Source of the DNA: Paraburkholderia aromaticivorans
Lineage (GTDB): Bacteria; Pseudomonadota; Gammaproteobacteria; Burkholderiales; Burkholderiaceae
Length of the DNA stretch: 64,000 nt
Assembly: GCF_002278075.1 (NCBI RefSeq)
Contig: NZ_CP022990.1
Location: 930,001-994,000, forward strand
Direction: 5' to 3'
A program made the translations under genes and the position numbers. Below the pieces are notes generated by a model, which was not told the origin of the DNA, searched no databases, and saw nothing but the letters and a program-made list of their open reading frames with translations. Every line of letters starts with the position of its first letter. Positions within the stretch are counted from its first letter, which is position 1. This document shows positions 34,522 through 44,635 of the stretch, piece by piece.

Positions 34522-34800
34522 ATGTCGGTCTATGTGGATGAAGGGTTCAGGCCCTGTGTCACGGAATGCGCGACGGTCGCGTTCCGGGTGTGCTGTGATG
34601 ATCGGGCGCAGATTTTCGAGGTCAGCGCCGAAGCACTCGTGACTTTTTGCGGGGCGGCGAGCAAGCGCAAGCAAGACCTGCTCGTCGCATTCGAAGATGC
34701 GCAGCTGGAAATTCTCTCGGTCGCCGCGCAGAAGTGGACTTTCAGACCGACCGAGCCGGTGCGTCTCGGCCTCGACGAATTCCGAATGGTCAGACATTAG
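34522..34800 (+). CDS. Small hypothetical protein, 92 residues
   Basis: The ATG at 34522 follows GGGAGAATGCC and gives MSVYVDEGFRPCVTECATVAF, then a beta-rich body (FEVSAEALVTFCGAAS.KRKQDLLVAFEDAQLEILSVAAQKW). The size and shape resemble the DUF1488-type small proteins, but I am not sure. The longer frame from 34357 adds an Arg-rich segment that is not protein-like. It precedes the PhnD-like gene by 25 bases and may be cotranscribed. Confidence 0.55.
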   Translation: MSVYVDEGFRPCVTECATVAFRVCCDDRAQIFEVSAEALVTFCGAASKRKQDLLVAFEDAQLEILSVAAQKWTFRPTEPVRLGLDEFRMVRH

Positions 34801-34825
34801 ATAGCCGTCGTGCCAGAATAGCGTC

Positions 34826-35617
34826 ATGACCTGGATCGCCGCCCTGCCGATGTATAACGTCACGCCCGCGCTCGCCTTCGAGTGGCGTGAGTGGCTCGCC
34901 GACGTGCTGCGCATGGTCAAACCGGCGTGCCGCATCGTCGAACCGGACGAGGAGTTGCATGGCTTCTGGCGGCGCCCCAACCTGCTGATCTCGCAGACCT
35001 GCGGCTATCCATTCATGCACGGCTTGCACGAACAGGTGCAACTGATCGCGACGCCGCGCTTCGACGCGCCGGGTTGCGAGGGCGCCCATTATTCGAGCGT
35101 GCTGGTGACGCGCGCGGATGCGCCGTTCGATACGCTCGCGGCGTGCCGCGGCGCACGGGCCGCCTACAATCAGGACGACTCCAACAGCGGCATGAACGTG
35201 TTCCGCCACGCGGTGGCGCCGTTCGCGCGCGCCGGCCTGTTTTTCAGCGCGGTGTTGCGAACCGGCTCGCATCTCGGCTCGTTGCGCGCGGTGGCGGAAA
35301 ATCGCGCGGATGTCGCGGCGATCGATTGCGTGACCTTCGCTTTCGTGTGCGACGAAATGCCGGAACTGGCCCGGCAGGTTCGCCGCATCGGCACCACGGC
35401 GCCCTCGCCGGGCCTGCCCTTGATTGCATCCGACACGGTGCCCGCGGCGACAGTCGAAGCACTGCGCGAAGCGTTGAACGAGGTGCTCGTGATCCAGCCC
35501 GAGCGGGCGAAACGCCTGCGATTGCAGGGGTTTTCCGTGTTGCCGCGCTCGGACTACGACCGCATCGAGCAACTCGAAAACGAAGCGCGCGCCGTCGGCT
35601 ACACGCGCCTCGGCTGA
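34826..35617 (+). CDS. Phosphate/phosphonate-type substrate-binding protein (PhnD-like), no signal peptide
   Basis: The 263-residue product shows the PhnD/type-2 binding fold. LLISQTCGYPFMHGL near residue 53, AAYNQDDSNSGMNVFRHAV and the AENRADVAAIDCVTFAFV segment are the usual ligand-site features. It lacks an export signal, so it is either cytoplasmic or uses an unseen start. No ABC permease or ATPase lies beside it. It converges with the mccA gene, with only nine bases between the stop codons. Confidence 0.78.
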   Translation: MTWIAALPMYNVTPALAFEWREWLADVLRMVKPACRIVEPDEELHGFWRRPNLLISQTCGYPFMHGLHEQVQLIATPRFDAPGCEGAHYSSVLVTRADAPFDTLAACRGARAAYNQDDSNSGMNVFRHAVAPFARAGLFFSAVLRTGSHLGSLRAVAENRADVAAIDCVTFAFVCDEMPELARQVRRIGTTAPSPGLPLIASDTVPAATVEALREALNEVLVIQPERAKRLRLQGFSVLPRSDYDRIEQLENEARAVGYTRLG

Positions 35618-35626
35618 GCCGCAGCT

Positions 35627-37681
35627 TTACGGCTGCTGCACTTCCAGCACCAGAAGCTGCGCGCCGTCGCTCACCTGATCGCCGACTGCATACAGCACCT
35701 CCGAGACCGTGCCGGCAGCCGGCGCACCGATGGTGTGCTCCATCTTCATCGCTTCCATCACGATCAGCGGCGCACCCTTCTCCACCACCGTGCCCGGTTC
35801 GACCAGCACCGCGATCACCTTACCCGGCATCGGCGCGGTCAAACGGCCTTCGCCGCCTTCGGCATCCGCCGCGTGCGCGAGCAGGTTTTGCCACTCGAAC
35901 GCCAGCGATTCGCCGAGGCAGAACACATGGAACGTATCGCCGTCGACGAACACACGGCCGGTTGCGCGCGCGTCGCCGATGATCGCGCGCAATTCGTGCG
36001 GCCCGCTGCCGTCCGACCACTTGAAGTCCTCGCGCACGCCGCCGTGTTCGAGCGTTTGCGTGGCGCCGTCGCGCGCGAATGTGACCGTGAAGTGGCTGTC
36101 GCTGTCGTTCCCCGTGCTGCCGCCGTCCAGATTGCGCCAGCCGAGCGTCTGCGTATAGCCGCCATTCAGGCGCCAGTGCGACAATGCATCCCACGGCGAC
36201 GCGCCGTGCGCGGTGCCGCCTTCACGCGTGAGCAACGCCGCGCAGGCGAGCGCCAACGCTTCCTTGAACGGCTTCTTGCGCGGTGCGAACAAGGCGTCGT
36301 GGTGCCGTTCGATCAACCCCGTGTCGAGATCCGCTGTTGCAAACGGCTCGCTCGCGACAATGCTCTGCAGGAACTCGACGTTGGTGTGCGGACCGACCAC
36401 CTCGCACGCATGCAACGCGCGGCTCAAACGCGCGAGCGCCTCTTCACGCGTGGCGCCGTGCACGATCAGCTTGGCGATCATCGGATCGTAGAACGGCGTG
36501 ATGGTGTCGCCCTCGCGCACGCCGCTGTCGATACGCACCGGCGCTTTACGGCCCGGCTCACCGAGACCAGACGCATCGATCGCGAATTCCACGCCTTCCG
36601 GCATGCGCAGATGCTTGAGCGTGCCGGTGGACGGCAGGAAGCCGCGCGCCGGATGCTCCGCGTAGATACGCGCTTCGATTGCGTGACCGTCGATCTTCAA
36701 CTGTTCCTGCGTGAGCGGCAGCGGTTCGTCGGCGGCGACGCGCAGCTGCCATTCCACCAGGTCCTGTCCCGTGACCATTTCCGTGACCGGATGTTCGACC
36801 TGCAGGCGCGTGTTCATTTCCATGAAATAGAACTCGCCCGTGCTGGTCATGATGAACTCGACGGTGCCCGCACCCACGTAATTCACCGCGCGCGCGGCGG
36901 CCACCGCGGCCTCGCCCATTTCGCGCTTGATTTCAGCGGACAATCCGGGCGCCGGCGCTTCTTCCAGCACTTTCTGGTGACGCCGCTGCACCGAGCAATC
37001 GCGATCGAACAGATACACGGCGCCGCCGCGACGATCCGCGAACACCTGCACTTCCACATGACGCGGCCGCGTCAGGTATTTTTCGATCAGCACGCGATCA
37101 TTGCCGAAGCTGCTCGCGGCTTCCCGCTTGCACGACGCCAGCGCCGCCACGAAATCCTCACTGCGCTCGACCACGCGCATGCCCTTGCCGCCACCGCCGG
37201 CGCTGGCTTTGAGCAGCACCGGATAACCGATCGCATCCGCCTCGCGGTGCAAAAGCTGCGGGTCCTGGTCGTCGCCGTGATAGCCTGGCACGAGCGGCAC
37301 CGCGGCCGCATGCATCAGCGCCTTCGCGGCGGCCTTCGAACCCATCGCGGCAATCGCCTCGACCGGCGGTCCGATAAAGACGATGCCGGTCGCCTCGCAC
37401 GCATGCGCGAAAGCTTCGTTTTCCGACAGGAAGCCGTAGCCAGGATGCACCGCCTGCGCGCCGGTGGCGCGCGCGGCTTCGATGATGCGCTCGACGCGCA
37501 GATAGCTTTCGGCGGCAGTCGAACCGCCGATATGCACCGCCTCGTCGCAGGCGGCCACGTGTTTCGCGTCGGCGTCCGCATCGGAATAGACGGCCACGCT
37601 CGCAATGCCGAGCCGCTTGCAGGTTGCGGCGACGCGGCACGCAATCTCGCCCCGGTTGGCAATCAGGATCTTGTTGAACAT
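35627..37681 (-). CDS. mccA: Methylcrotonyl-CoA carboxylase, biotin-containing alpha subunit
   Basis: The 684-residue protein has the biotin carboxylase domain (MFNKILIANRGEIACRVAATCKRLG, then LKASAGGGGKGMRVV and FYFMEMNTRLQVEHPVTE) and a C-terminal biotinyl domain with VMEAMKMEHT, where Lys646 carries biotin. With the beta subunit it carboxylates 3-methylcrotonyl-CoA in leucine breakdown. Its place after liuC, mccB and ivd in one operon decides between this and propionyl- or geranyl-CoA carboxylase. I start at the ATG at 37681, the canonical N-terminus. Confidence 0.92.
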   Translation of the reverse strand: MFNKILIANRGEIACRVAATCKRLGIASVAVYSDADADAKHVAACDEAVHIGGSTAAESYLRVERIIEAARATGAQAVHPGYGFLSENEAFAHACEATGIVFIGPPVEAIAAMGSKAAAKALMHAAAVPLVPGYHGDDQDPQLLHREADAIGYPVLLKASAGGGGKGMRVVERSEDFVAALASCKREAASSFGNDRVLIEKYLTRPRHVEVQVFADRRGGAVYLFDRDCSVQRRHQKVLEEAPAPGLSAEIKREMGEAAVAAARAVNYVGAGTVEFIMTSTGEFYFMEMNTRLQVEHPVTEMVTGQDLVEWQLRVAADEPLPLTQEQLKIDGHAIEARIYAEHPARGFLPSTGTLKHLRMPEGVEFAIDASGLGEPGRKAPVRIDSGVREGDTITPFYDPMIAKLIVHGATREEALARLSRALHACEVVGPHTNVEFLQSIVASEPFATADLDTGLIERHHDALFAPRKKPFKEALALACAALLTREGGTAHGASPWDALSHWRLNGGYTQTLGWRNLDGGSTGNDSDSHFTVTFARDGATQTLEHGGVREDFKWSDGSGPHELRAIIGDARATGRVFVDGDTFHVFCLGESLAFEWQNLLAHAADAEGGEGRLTAPMPGKVIAVLVEPGTVVEKGAPLIVMEAMKMEHTIGAPAAGTVSEVLYAVGDQVSDGAQLLVLEVQQP

Positions 37682-37759
37682 GAAGTGTCTCGATGAAGTG
37701 TGCCGTTTTTGCGGGGCTGTTGTTCTGGTCAAGGCGCTGCGCGCCTTGGAATCGATGTG

Positions 37760-38545
37760 TCAGTTGCGCCAGGAAGGCGTTCGTTTTTCGAGGAACGACG
37801 CGACGCCTTCGCGGCCTTCCGCGCCGGCACGCGTACGCGCGATGCGCGCCGCCGTGTCTTCGATCATTGCCTCGTTCAACTCACGGCCCGCGATATCCTG
37901 CACGAGCTGCTTGCACGCGCGCACGGCTTGCGGACCGTTGACGCAGAGCGTCTCCGCAATCTGCCGCACGATGGCGTCGAGTTGCTCCATGCCCACGGCT
38001 TCGCTGACGAGTCCGAGACGCAAGGCCGTCGCGCAATCGAACTGCTCGGCGGTGGTGAAATAGCGGCGCGATGCCTGCTCGCCCAGCGCGCGAATCACGT
38101 ACGGCGCGATGGTGGCGGGAATCAGCCCGAGCCGCGCCTCCGAAAGGCAGAAGCGCGCGCTTTCGACGGCCACCACGATGTCGCACGCCGAGATCAAGCC
38201 CATGCCGCCCGCGTACGCGTCGCCGTTCACGCGCGCGATCACCGGCTTGTTGCAGCGATAGATCGACGACAGCATGTTCGCGAGCAGCATCGCATCGGCA
38301 CGGTTCTCGTCGTCCGAGTAACCGGCCATCTTCTTCATCCAGTTCAGATCGGCGCCCGCGCAGAACGCCTTGCCGTTCGCGGCGAGCACCACCGCGCGCA
38401 CGTCGTCGCGATCGTTGAGCGCCGTGAAGGCCGAGGTCACCTCCGCGATCATCGTTTCGTTGAACGCATTGCGCACGTCCGGGCGATTCAAGGTGACCGT
38501 GGCGATCGGCCCGGCGAATTCGACAGTCAGTGTTTCGTATTGCAT
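37760..38545 (-). CDS. liuC: Methylglutaconyl-CoA hydratase (enoyl-CoA hydratase family)
   Basis: The 261-residue product is a crotonase-fold protein: VTLNRPDVRNAFNETMIAE, the oxyanion-hole segment AFCAGADLNWMKK, and RVNGDAYAGGMGLISACDIVVA with its conserved glycine loop, plus SEARLGLIPATIAPYV. Between the two carboxylase subunits of the liu operon this is the hydratase that converts 3-methylglutaconyl-CoA to HMG-CoA. GGGAGCAG precedes the ATG at 38545. The HMG-CoA lyase that would complete the pathway is not seen in this window. Confidence 0.9.
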   Translation of the reverse strand: MQYETLTVEFAGPIATVTLNRPDVRNAFNETMIAEVTSAFTALNDRDDVRAVVLAANGKAFCAGADLNWMKKMAGYSDDENRADAMLLANMLSSIYRCNKPVIARVNGDAYAGGMGLISACDIVVAVESARFCLSEARLGLIPATIAPYVIRALGEQASRRYFTTAEQFDCATALRLGLVSEAVGMEQLDAIVRQIAETLCVNGPQAVRACKQLVQDIAGRELNEAMIEDTAARIARTRAGAEGREGVASFLEKRTPSWRN

Positions 38546-38577
38546 ACGTCGCTGCTCCCGCGCTTCGTCGCGCATCG

Positions 38578-40185
38578 TCACATTCTGAACACACCGAAAC
38601 GCGTGTCTTCGATCGGCGCGTTCATCGCGGCCGACAGGCCCAGACCGAGCACGTCGCGGGTTTGCGCCGGATCGATCACACCGTCGTCCCACAGCCGCGC
38701 GCTCGCGTAGTACGGATGGCCCTGATGTTCGTATTGATCGCGGATCGGCTGCTTGAACGCCTCTTCTTCTTCCGCGCTCCACGTGCCACCCTTGCCTTCG
38801 ATGCCGTCGCGCTTCACCGTGGCCAGCACCGACGCCGCCTGCTCGCCGCCCATCACCGAGATGCGCGCGTTCGGCCACATCCACAGAAAGCGCGGCGAAT
38901 ACGCGCGGCCGCACATGCCGTAGTTGCCCGCGCCGAACGAGCCGCCGATGATCACCGTGAACTTCGGCACCCTGGCCGTGGCCACCGCCGTCACCATCTT
39001 CGCGCCGTTGCGCGCGATGCCTTCGTTTTCGTATTTGCGACCCACCATGAAGCCGGTGATGTTCTGCAGGAACACCAGCGGAATCTTGCGCTGGCAGCAC
39101 AGCTCGATAAAGTGCGCGCCCTTGAGCGCGGACTCCGAAAACAGAATGCCGTTGTTGGCGATGATGCCGACCGGATGCCCCCAGATATGCGCAAAGCCGG
39201 TGACGAGCGTGGTGCCGTAGCGTGCCTTGAATTCGTCGAACGCGGAGTCGTCGACAATGCGCGCGATCACCTCGCGAATATCGAACGGCTTGCGGGTGTC
39301 CACGGGAATCACGCCGTACATGCTCTTCACGCCGTAGCGCGGCGGCTTCGGTTCCTGCAACGCGACCGGCACCTGCTTGCTGCGATTCAGATTGCCGACG
39401 ATGCTGCGCGCAATCCCCAGCGCATGCGCGTCGTTCTGCGCGAGATGATCGACCACGCCCGACAGACGCGTATGCACGTCGCCGCCGCCGAGATCTTCCG
39501 CGCTCACCACTTCGCCGGTCGCGGCCTTCACCAAAGGCGGCCCGCCCAGAAAAATCGTCCCCTGATTCTTAACGATGATCGACTCGTCGCTCATGGCCGG
39601 CACGTAGGCGCCGCCGGCGGTACATGAACCCATCACCACGGCGATCTGCGGAATGCCCGCGGCGGACAGATTCGCCTGGTTGTAGAAGATCCGGCCGAAG
39701 TGATCGCGATCCGGAAACACGTCGTCCTGATTCGGCAGATTCGCGCCGCCCGAGTCGACCAGGTACACACAGGGCAAGTGATTCTCAGCGGCGATTTCCT
39801 GTGCCCGCACGTGCTTTTTCACGGTGACCGGATAGTAGGTGCCGCCCTTGACCGTCGCATCGTTGCAGACGATCACGCATTCCTGCCCCGCAATACGGCC
39901 AATGCCCGTGATGACACCCGCACCCGGCGCATCGTTGTGATACATGCCATAGGCCGCAAGTTGCGAGAACTCGAGAAACGGCGTGCCCGGATCGAGCAGT
40001 TTCTCAATGCGATCACGCGGCAGCAGCTTGCCGCGGCCCGTGTGTTTGTCGCGCGCCGCCTGCCCGCCGCCCAGCGCGAGTTTCTCCACTTTCGCGCGGA
40101 GGTCGGCGACCAGCGCTTCCAGCGCCGCCGCGTTGGCGCGGAAGTCGTCCGAGCGCGGATTGAGCTTCGATTCGATGATCGGCAT
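38578..40185 (-). CDS. mccB: Methylcrotonyl-CoA carboxylase beta subunit (carboxyltransferase)
   Basis: The 535-residue protein has the two carboxyltransferase halves: [61 protein letters not shown], then [19 protein letters not shown] and [16 protein letters not shown]. The [10 protein letters not shown] and [22 protein letters not shown] wording is that of MCC rather than PCC. GAAGGAG precedes the ATG. The gene begins 14 bases after the stop of ivd. Confidence 0.93.
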   Translation of the reverse strand: MPIIESKLNPRSDDFRANAAALEALVADLRAKVEKLALGGGQAARDKHTGRGKLLPRDRIEKLLDPGTPFLEFSQLAAYGMYHNDAPGAGVITGIGRIAGQECVIVCNDATVKGGTYYPVTVKKHVRAQEIAAENHLPCVYLVDSGGANLPNQDDVFPDRDHFGRIFYNQANLSAAGIPQIAVVMGSCTAGGAYVPAMSDESIIVKNQGTIFLGGPPLVKAATGEVVSAEDLGGGDVHTRLSGVVDHLAQNDAHALGIARSIVGNLNRSKQVPVALQEPKPPRYGVKSMYGVIPVDTRKPFDIREVIARIVDDSAFDEFKARYGTTLVTGFAHIWGHPVGIIANNGILFSESALKGAHFIELCCQRKIPLVFLQNITGFMVGRKYENEGIARNGAKMVTAVATARVPKFTVIIGGSFGAGNYGMCGRAYSPRFLWMWPNARISVMGGEQAASVLATVKRDGIEGKGGTWSAEEEEAFKQPIRDQYEHQGHPYYASARLWDDGVIDPAQTRDVLGLGLSAAMNAPIEDTRFGVFRM

Positions 40186-40199
40186 GACGGGCGTCTCCT

Positions 40200-41381
40200 T
40201 CAGGCCGTTTCGGCAAACAGTTCACGGCCGATCAGCATGCGCCGGATTTCGCTCGTGCCGGCGCCGATTTCATAGAGCTTCGCGTCGCGCCACAAACGGC
40301 CGACCGGATACTCGTTGATATAGCCATTGCCGCCGAGAATCTGGATCGCCTCGCCCGCCATCCACGTGGCTTTTTCCGCGGTGTAGAGGATCACGCCCGC
40401 GCAGTCCTTGCGCACCTGGCGCACGTGGGCCGTGCCGAGCGTATCGAGTTGCCTGCCCACCGCGTACAGATACGCGCGGCATGCCTGCAACGTGGTGTAG
40501 AGATCGGCCACCTTGCCCTGAATGAGCTGGAACTCGCCGATCGGCTGACCGAACTGCTTGCGGTCGTGGATATACGGCACGACCGCGTCCATGACCGCGA
40601 CCATGATGCCCGTCGGCCCGCCCGCAAGCACCGCGCGTTCGTAGTCGAGGCCGCTCATCAGCACCTTCGCGCCGCCGTTCAACTGGCCGAGAATGTTTTC
40701 TTCCGGCACTTCCACGTCCTGGAACACCAGTTCGCCGGTATGCGAGCCGCGCATGCCGAGCTTGTCGAGTTTCTGCGCAACGGAGAAGCCCTTCATACCC
40801 TTCTCGACGATAAACGCGGTAATGCCGCGTGAATTCGCTTCGGGATCGGTTTTGGCGTACACCACCAGCGTGTCGCAATCCGGGCCGTTGGTGATCCACA
40901 TCTTTGTGCCGTTGAGCACGTAGTGATCGCCCTTCTTCTCGGCGCGCAGCTTCATGCTGACCACGTCCGACCCCGCGTTCGGCTCGCTCATGGCGAGCGC
41001 GCCGATGTGTTCGCCCGACACGAGCTTGGGCAGATACTTCTGTTTTTGCGCTTCCGTGCCGTTGCGATGAATCTGGTTCACGCACAGATTCGAATGCGCG
41101 CCGTACGAGAGACCGACCGAAGCCGACGCGCGCGAGATCTCTTCCATGGCGATCATGTGCGCCGTGTAGCCCATGTTCGCGCCGCCGTATTCCTCCGAGA
41201 CCGTCATGCCCAGCACACCCAGATCGCCGAACTTGCGCCACAGGTCCATGGGAAACTGATCCGTGCGATCGATTTCCGCGGCGCGCGGCGCGATTTCTTT
41301 GGCAGCGAATCCCGCAATGCTGTCGCGCAGCATTTCGATTTCTTCGCCGAGCGGGAATTGCAAACCGGGCAGGTTGCTCAT
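40200..41381 (-). CDS. ivd: Isovaleryl-CoA dehydrogenase
   Basis: The 393-residue product is an acyl-CoA dehydrogenase with the IVD-specific catalytic glutamate in [13 protein letters not shown] rather than near the C-terminus, plus [16 protein letters not shown] (FAD) and [38 protein letters not shown]. It makes 3-methylcrotonyl-CoA from isovaleryl-CoA and passes electrons to ETF. GGAGACACAGCA precedes the ATG at 41381. It heads the liu operon, divergent from a TetR-family regulator. Confidence 0.94.
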   Translation of the reverse strand: MSNLPGLQFPLGEEIEMLRDSIAGFAAKEIAPRAAEIDRTDQFPMDLWRKFGDLGVLGMTVSEEYGGANMGYTAHMIAMEEISRASASVGLSYGAHSNLCVNQIHRNGTEAQKQKYLPKLVSGEHIGALAMSEPNAGSDVVSMKLRAEKKGDHYVLNGTKMWITNGPDCDTLVVYAKTDPEANSRGITAFIVEKGMKGFSVAQKLDKLGMRGSHTGELVFQDVEVPEENILGQLNGGAKVLMSGLDYERAVLAGGPTGIMVAVMDAVVPYIHDRKQFGQPIGEFQLIQGKVADLYTTLQACRAYLYAVGRQLDTLGTAHVRQVRKDCAGVILYTAEKATWMAGEAIQILGGNGYINEYPVGRLWRDAKLYEIGAGTSEIRRMLIGRELFAETA

Positions 41382-41552
41382 TGCTGTGTCTCCAGAGTTC
41401 GTTGGCGGGTGGCCTTGGGTAGGCGCCGGCTGGTCCGGATGCGGCTCCGCGGACGGCGGCGGCGCTGTGGACCCGCCCCTGTCGTCCCGCACGAGGCGCA
41501 ACGTTCAAGCCGCATTTCACGCCAGATTTACGTAAGCGTCAATAGGTATTTT

Positions 41553-41565
41553 TGAGTATCACTCA
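41553..41565. promoter_or_regulatory. Inverted repeat TGAGTATCACTCA between liu operon and TetR gene
   Basis: Perfect five-base arms (TGAGT/ACTCA) around ATC lie in the 296-base gap shared by the two divergent units, 172 bases from the ivd ATG. It is the best operator candidate there for the adjacent TetR-family protein, but short repeats arise by chance. Confidence 0.4.
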
Positions 41566-41677
41566 GAAACCGTTTCAACCATCAAAAAACCAGCCATAGC
41601 GTGATAGGATTGCCATAATGGGACCATTCCGCACGCTTTCGTATCGAACTCTCGAACCAAATCTGAACTGGACTCAT

Positions 41678-42424
41678 ATGACGGTTGCCACCAAGGCCGA
41701 GTTACCCGCCTCGCGCCGCCAGCCCGCCGGACGCAAGTCGCAGCAACGCGTGAAGGAGATCCTTCAGGCGGGACGCGACGTGTTCTCCGAAAAAGGCTAC
41801 GAGCGCGCGACCACCGCCGAGATCGCGCAGCGCCTGGGGATTTCCGAGGCGACCGTGTTCAGCTACTTCCGCGGCAAACGCGAGTTGTGCGCGCGGGTGA
41901 TCGGTGACTGGTACGACGAGATCATCGAAGCGATCGAATCCGGCTTGCCGCGCGAGGGCAATGTGCGCCAGCAGTTCGCGTTTATCGTTCGCACGCATTT
42001 GCGGTTGATGCTCGTGAACGGCACGGATCTCTGTGCACTGGTGTTGTCCGAAGGACGGGCCCGCCACCATGAATTGAGCGAGGCGCTCACGGAGTTGCAG
42101 CGGCGCTATACCGCCCCGTTGATGCGCGTGCTCGCGCAAGGCCAGGAGAGCGGACAGATTCGCGCCGACATGCCCTTGCGCTTGCTGCGCTCGATGGTGT
42201 TCGGGCCAATGGAGCACGTGTTGTGGGATGCCACGCTCGCGAACCGGCATATCGATATCGACGCGACGGCGGATCGGCTCATCGACGTATTGTGGGCCGC
42301 GCTCACGCCGCCCGACCTGGCGGTGAGCGCGTTGCAACAGTTCAGAGTGGAAGTGGCGGAAGCGAACCGGCGGTTCGAAGAGGCGGCGCGCCGTGCGGCA
42401 GGCACACCGGGAGACGGCGAATAG
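41678..42424 (+). CDS. TetR-family transcription regulator, likely of the liu operon
   Basis: The 248-residue protein has the TetR helix-turn-helix at residues ~20-70 (RVKEILQAGRDVFSEKGYERATTAEIAQRLGISEATVFSYFRGKRELCARVI). A helical ligand domain follows, with a charged C-terminal extension. I start at the ATG at 41678 (MTVATKAELP); an upstream ATG adds 20 residues. It faces the liu operon across a shared intergenic region. In beta-proteobacteria a TetR-type regulator named LiuQ controls such operons, and this is a candidate for that role. Confidence 0.85.
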   Translation: MTVATKAELPASRRQPAGRKSQQRVKEILQAGRDVFSEKGYERATTAEIAQRLGISEATVFSYFRGKRELCARVIGDWYDEIIEAIESGLPREGNVRQQFAFIVRTHLRLMLVNGTDLCALVLSEGRARHHELSEALTELQRRYTAPLMRVLAQGQESGQIRADMPLRLLRSMVFGPMEHVLWDATLANRHIDIDATADRLIDVLWAALTPPDLAVSALQQFRVEVAEANRRFEEAARRAAGTPGDGE

Positions 42425-42516
42425 CAGGCGCGCTTTCTGGTTTTCGAAGCTTGAGTGACGCGGCAAAAAAGCGGCTACTCTACAGCTTCCCCGGCGAAGC
42501 CAGATGGAGAACCCAA

Positions 42517-43356
42517 GTGCCGAAAGAACCCACCGCAAAAACTGAAAAAGCCGCCAGGCCGGCCAAAACGGCCAACATCCGCATCGGTATCGGCGGCTGG
42601 ACCTATGCGCCGTGGCGCGGCACTTTCTACCCTTCGGACCTCACGCAAAGCCGCGAACTCGAATACGCGAGCAGGAACCTCACGTCGATTGAAATCAACG
42701 GCACGTTCTACGGTTTGCAGAAACCCGCGAGCTACGAAAAGTGGTATCAGGAGACCCCGGACGATTTCGTCTTCTCGCTGAAAGCGCCGCGTTACGCGAC
42801 CAACAGAAAAGTCCTCGCGGACGCGGGTGAAACGATCGAACGCTTCTTCGGCAGCGGCGTGCTGCTGCTCAAACAGAAGCTCGGCCCGATCAACTGGCAA
42901 TTCGCGCCCACCAAGAAATTCGACAAGGAAGACTTCGAAGCCTTTCTGACATTGCTGCCGGCCAGTATCGAAGGCCAGAAGCTCAGGCACGCTGTCGAAG
43001 TCCGCAACGACACCTTCAGGACGCCGGAATTCGTCGCGCTCGCCCGCAAACACAAAGTCGCCATCGTTGTGGCCGGCGACAGCGACTACCCGCAGATCGC
43101 GGATCTCACGGCGCCTTTCGTCTACGCCCGCATCATGGGCACGACGGACAAACAGGCCAAAGGCTACTCGACCAAAGCACTCGACGCGTGGGCCGAACGC
43201 GCGCGGCAATTGGCGGCCGGCACGACACCGCCCGACCTGGAAACCTGCGCGGCAGCGCCCGCCAAAGCGGCCGCGCGCGACGTTTATCTGTACGTCATCA
43301 GCGGCTTCAAGGAACGCAATCCGGCCGCCGCCATGGCGCTGATCAAACGCGTCTAG
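42517..43356 (+). CDS. DUF72 (YecE-like) family protein
   Basis: The start is GTG at 42517, eight bases after GGAG; upstream codons overlap the TetR gene in another frame. The 279-residue product shows the DUF72 TIM-barrel pattern: IRIGIGGWTYAPWRGTFYP, LTSIEINGTFYGLQKPASYEKWY, PDDFVFSLKAPRYATN and LRHAVEVRNDTF. Function is unknown across the family. It lies 93 bases after the TetR gene and 128 bases before aroG. The N-terminal ~18 residues are Lys-rich. Confidence 0.88.
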   Translation: MPKEPTAKTEKAARPAKTANIRIGIGGWTYAPWRGTFYPSDLTQSRELEYASRNLTSIEINGTFYGLQKPASYEKWYQETPDDFVFSLKAPRYATNRKVLADAGETIERFFGSGVLLLKQKLGPINWQFAPTKKFDKEDFEAFLTLLPASIEGQKLRHAVEVRNDTFRTPEFVALARKHKVAIVVAGDSDYPQIADLTAPFVYARIMGTTDKQAKGYSTKALDAWAERARQLAAGTTPPDLETCAAAPAKAAARDVYLYVISGFKERNPAAAMALIKRV

Positions 43357-43484
43357 CGCGCGCCATTCCGGCCGCCGCACGCGAGTGTCATAATCCCGGC
43401 AGCGAAGACACCCACCATCAACGCCACCACACTCATGCAGCCGGGCCGCGAGGCCCCTTCATCACCAAGGTCCGGGAGAACATT

Positions 43485-44603
43485 TTGAGCGCCATCGACA
43501 ATCCTTTGCACGATCAGGAAGTCGGCTCGGCCGACGCCACCCAGGACACCACGCGCATCGACGACGTTCGGATCGGTGCGGTACGTCCGCTGATTTCCCC
43601 TGCCCTGTTGCAGGACGAATTGCCCACGCCGCCTTCGGTGCAGACGCTGGTCGAGAAAACCCGCGCGGAAATCGCCGATATCCTGCACGACCGTGACGAC
43701 CGGCTCGTCATGATCGTCGGGCCGTGCTCGATTCACGACCACGACCAGGCGATCGAATACGCGCGCAAGCTGAAGGCCGCCGCCGACACCTACAAGGACG
43801 ACTTGCTGATCGTCATGCGGGTCTACTTCGAGAAACCGCGCACCACGGTAGGCTGGAAAGGCTATATCAACGACCCGCGGCTGGATGGCAGTTTCCGCAT
43901 CAATGAAGGCCTGCGTCTTGCGCGGCAACTGCTGCTCGATATCAACGGTCTCGGCTTGTCCACTGCCACGGAATTTCTCGACCTGCTGAGCCCGCAGTAC
44001 ATCGCCGATCTGATCGCCTGGGGCGCGATCGGCGCGCGCACGACGGAAAGCCAGAGCCATCGCCAACTGGCTTCGGGGCTGAGCTGCCCGATCGGGTTCA
44101 AGAACGGCACGGACGGCGGCGTGCAGATCGCCGCGGACGCGATCGTCGCCGCGCGCGCGAGCCACGCGTTCATGGGCATGACCAAAATGGGCATGGCCGC
44201 GATCTTCGAAACGCGCGGCAACGACGACGCGCACGTCATCCTGCGCGGCGGCAAGAAAGGGCCGAACTACGACAGCGCGTCGGTGGAAGCCACCTGTGCG
44301 GCGCTCAGATCAGCGGGATTGCGCGAGCAGGTCATGATCGACTGTTCGCATGCGAACTCGGGCAAGTCGCATTTGCGTCAACTGGAGGTGGTGCAGGATA
44401 TCGCGCAGCAATTGTCGCAGCGCGAGCGCCGCATTATCGGCGTCATGCTGGAAAGTCATCTGGAAGAAGGCCGCCAGGATCTGAAGCCCGGTGTGCCGTT
44501 GCGTCACGGCGTATCCATCACGGACGCCTGCGTCAGTTGGGCGCAGACCGAGCCGGTGCTCGATACGCTCGCCGAGGCGACCCGCAAACGCCGCGCGAGC
44601 TGA
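43485..44603 (+). CDS. aroG: 3-deoxy-7-phosphoheptulonate synthase (DAHP synthase, AroFGH type)
   Basis: The start is TTG at 43485 behind GGGAGAACATT. The 372-residue product has GPCSIHDHDQAIEYA, RVYFEKPRTTVGWKGYINDPRLDGS, GARTTESQSHRQLASGLSCPIGFKNGTDG and the metal-binding DCSHANSGK, so it is a type I DAHP synthase. It condenses phosphoenolpyruvate and erythrose 4-phosphate in the first shikimate step. A 17-codon frame (43435-43488) ends in TTTTGA across this start codon and might be a coupling leader. It is longer at the N-terminus than E. coli AroG. Confidence 0.93.
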   Translation: MSAIDNPLHDQEVGSADATQDTTRIDDVRIGAVRPLISPALLQDELPTPPSVQTLVEKTRAEIADILHDRDDRLVMIVGPCSIHDHDQAIEYARKLKAAADTYKDDLLIVMRVYFEKPRTTVGWKGYINDPRLDGSFRINEGLRLARQLLLDINGLGLSTATEFLDLLSPQYIADLIAWGAIGARTTESQSHRQLASGLSCPIGFKNGTDGGVQIAADAIVAARASHAFMGMTKMGMAAIFETRGNDDAHVILRGGKKGPNYDSASVEATCAALRSAGLREQVMIDCSHANSGKSHLRQLEVVQDIAQQLSQRERRIIGVMLESHLEEGRQDLKPGVPLRHGVSITDACVSWAQTEPVLDTLAEATRKRRAS

Positions 44604-44606
44604 ACG

Positions 44607-44635
44607 CGCGCCGGACCGCGGGCGCGGCATTTTGC
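44607..44635 (+). terminator. Possible terminator hairpin after aroG
   Basis: CGCGCC (44607-44612) pairs with GGCGCG (44621-44626), followed by GCATTTTG, immediately after the aroG stop. The stem is G+C-rich but the U-run is only four, so it may need help. Confidence 0.4.

Noticed and set aside
35735..37696. 653-codon plus-strand frame opposite mccA
   Set aside because: Antisense of a conserved biotin carboxylase; His/Arg-rich composition typical of such shadows.
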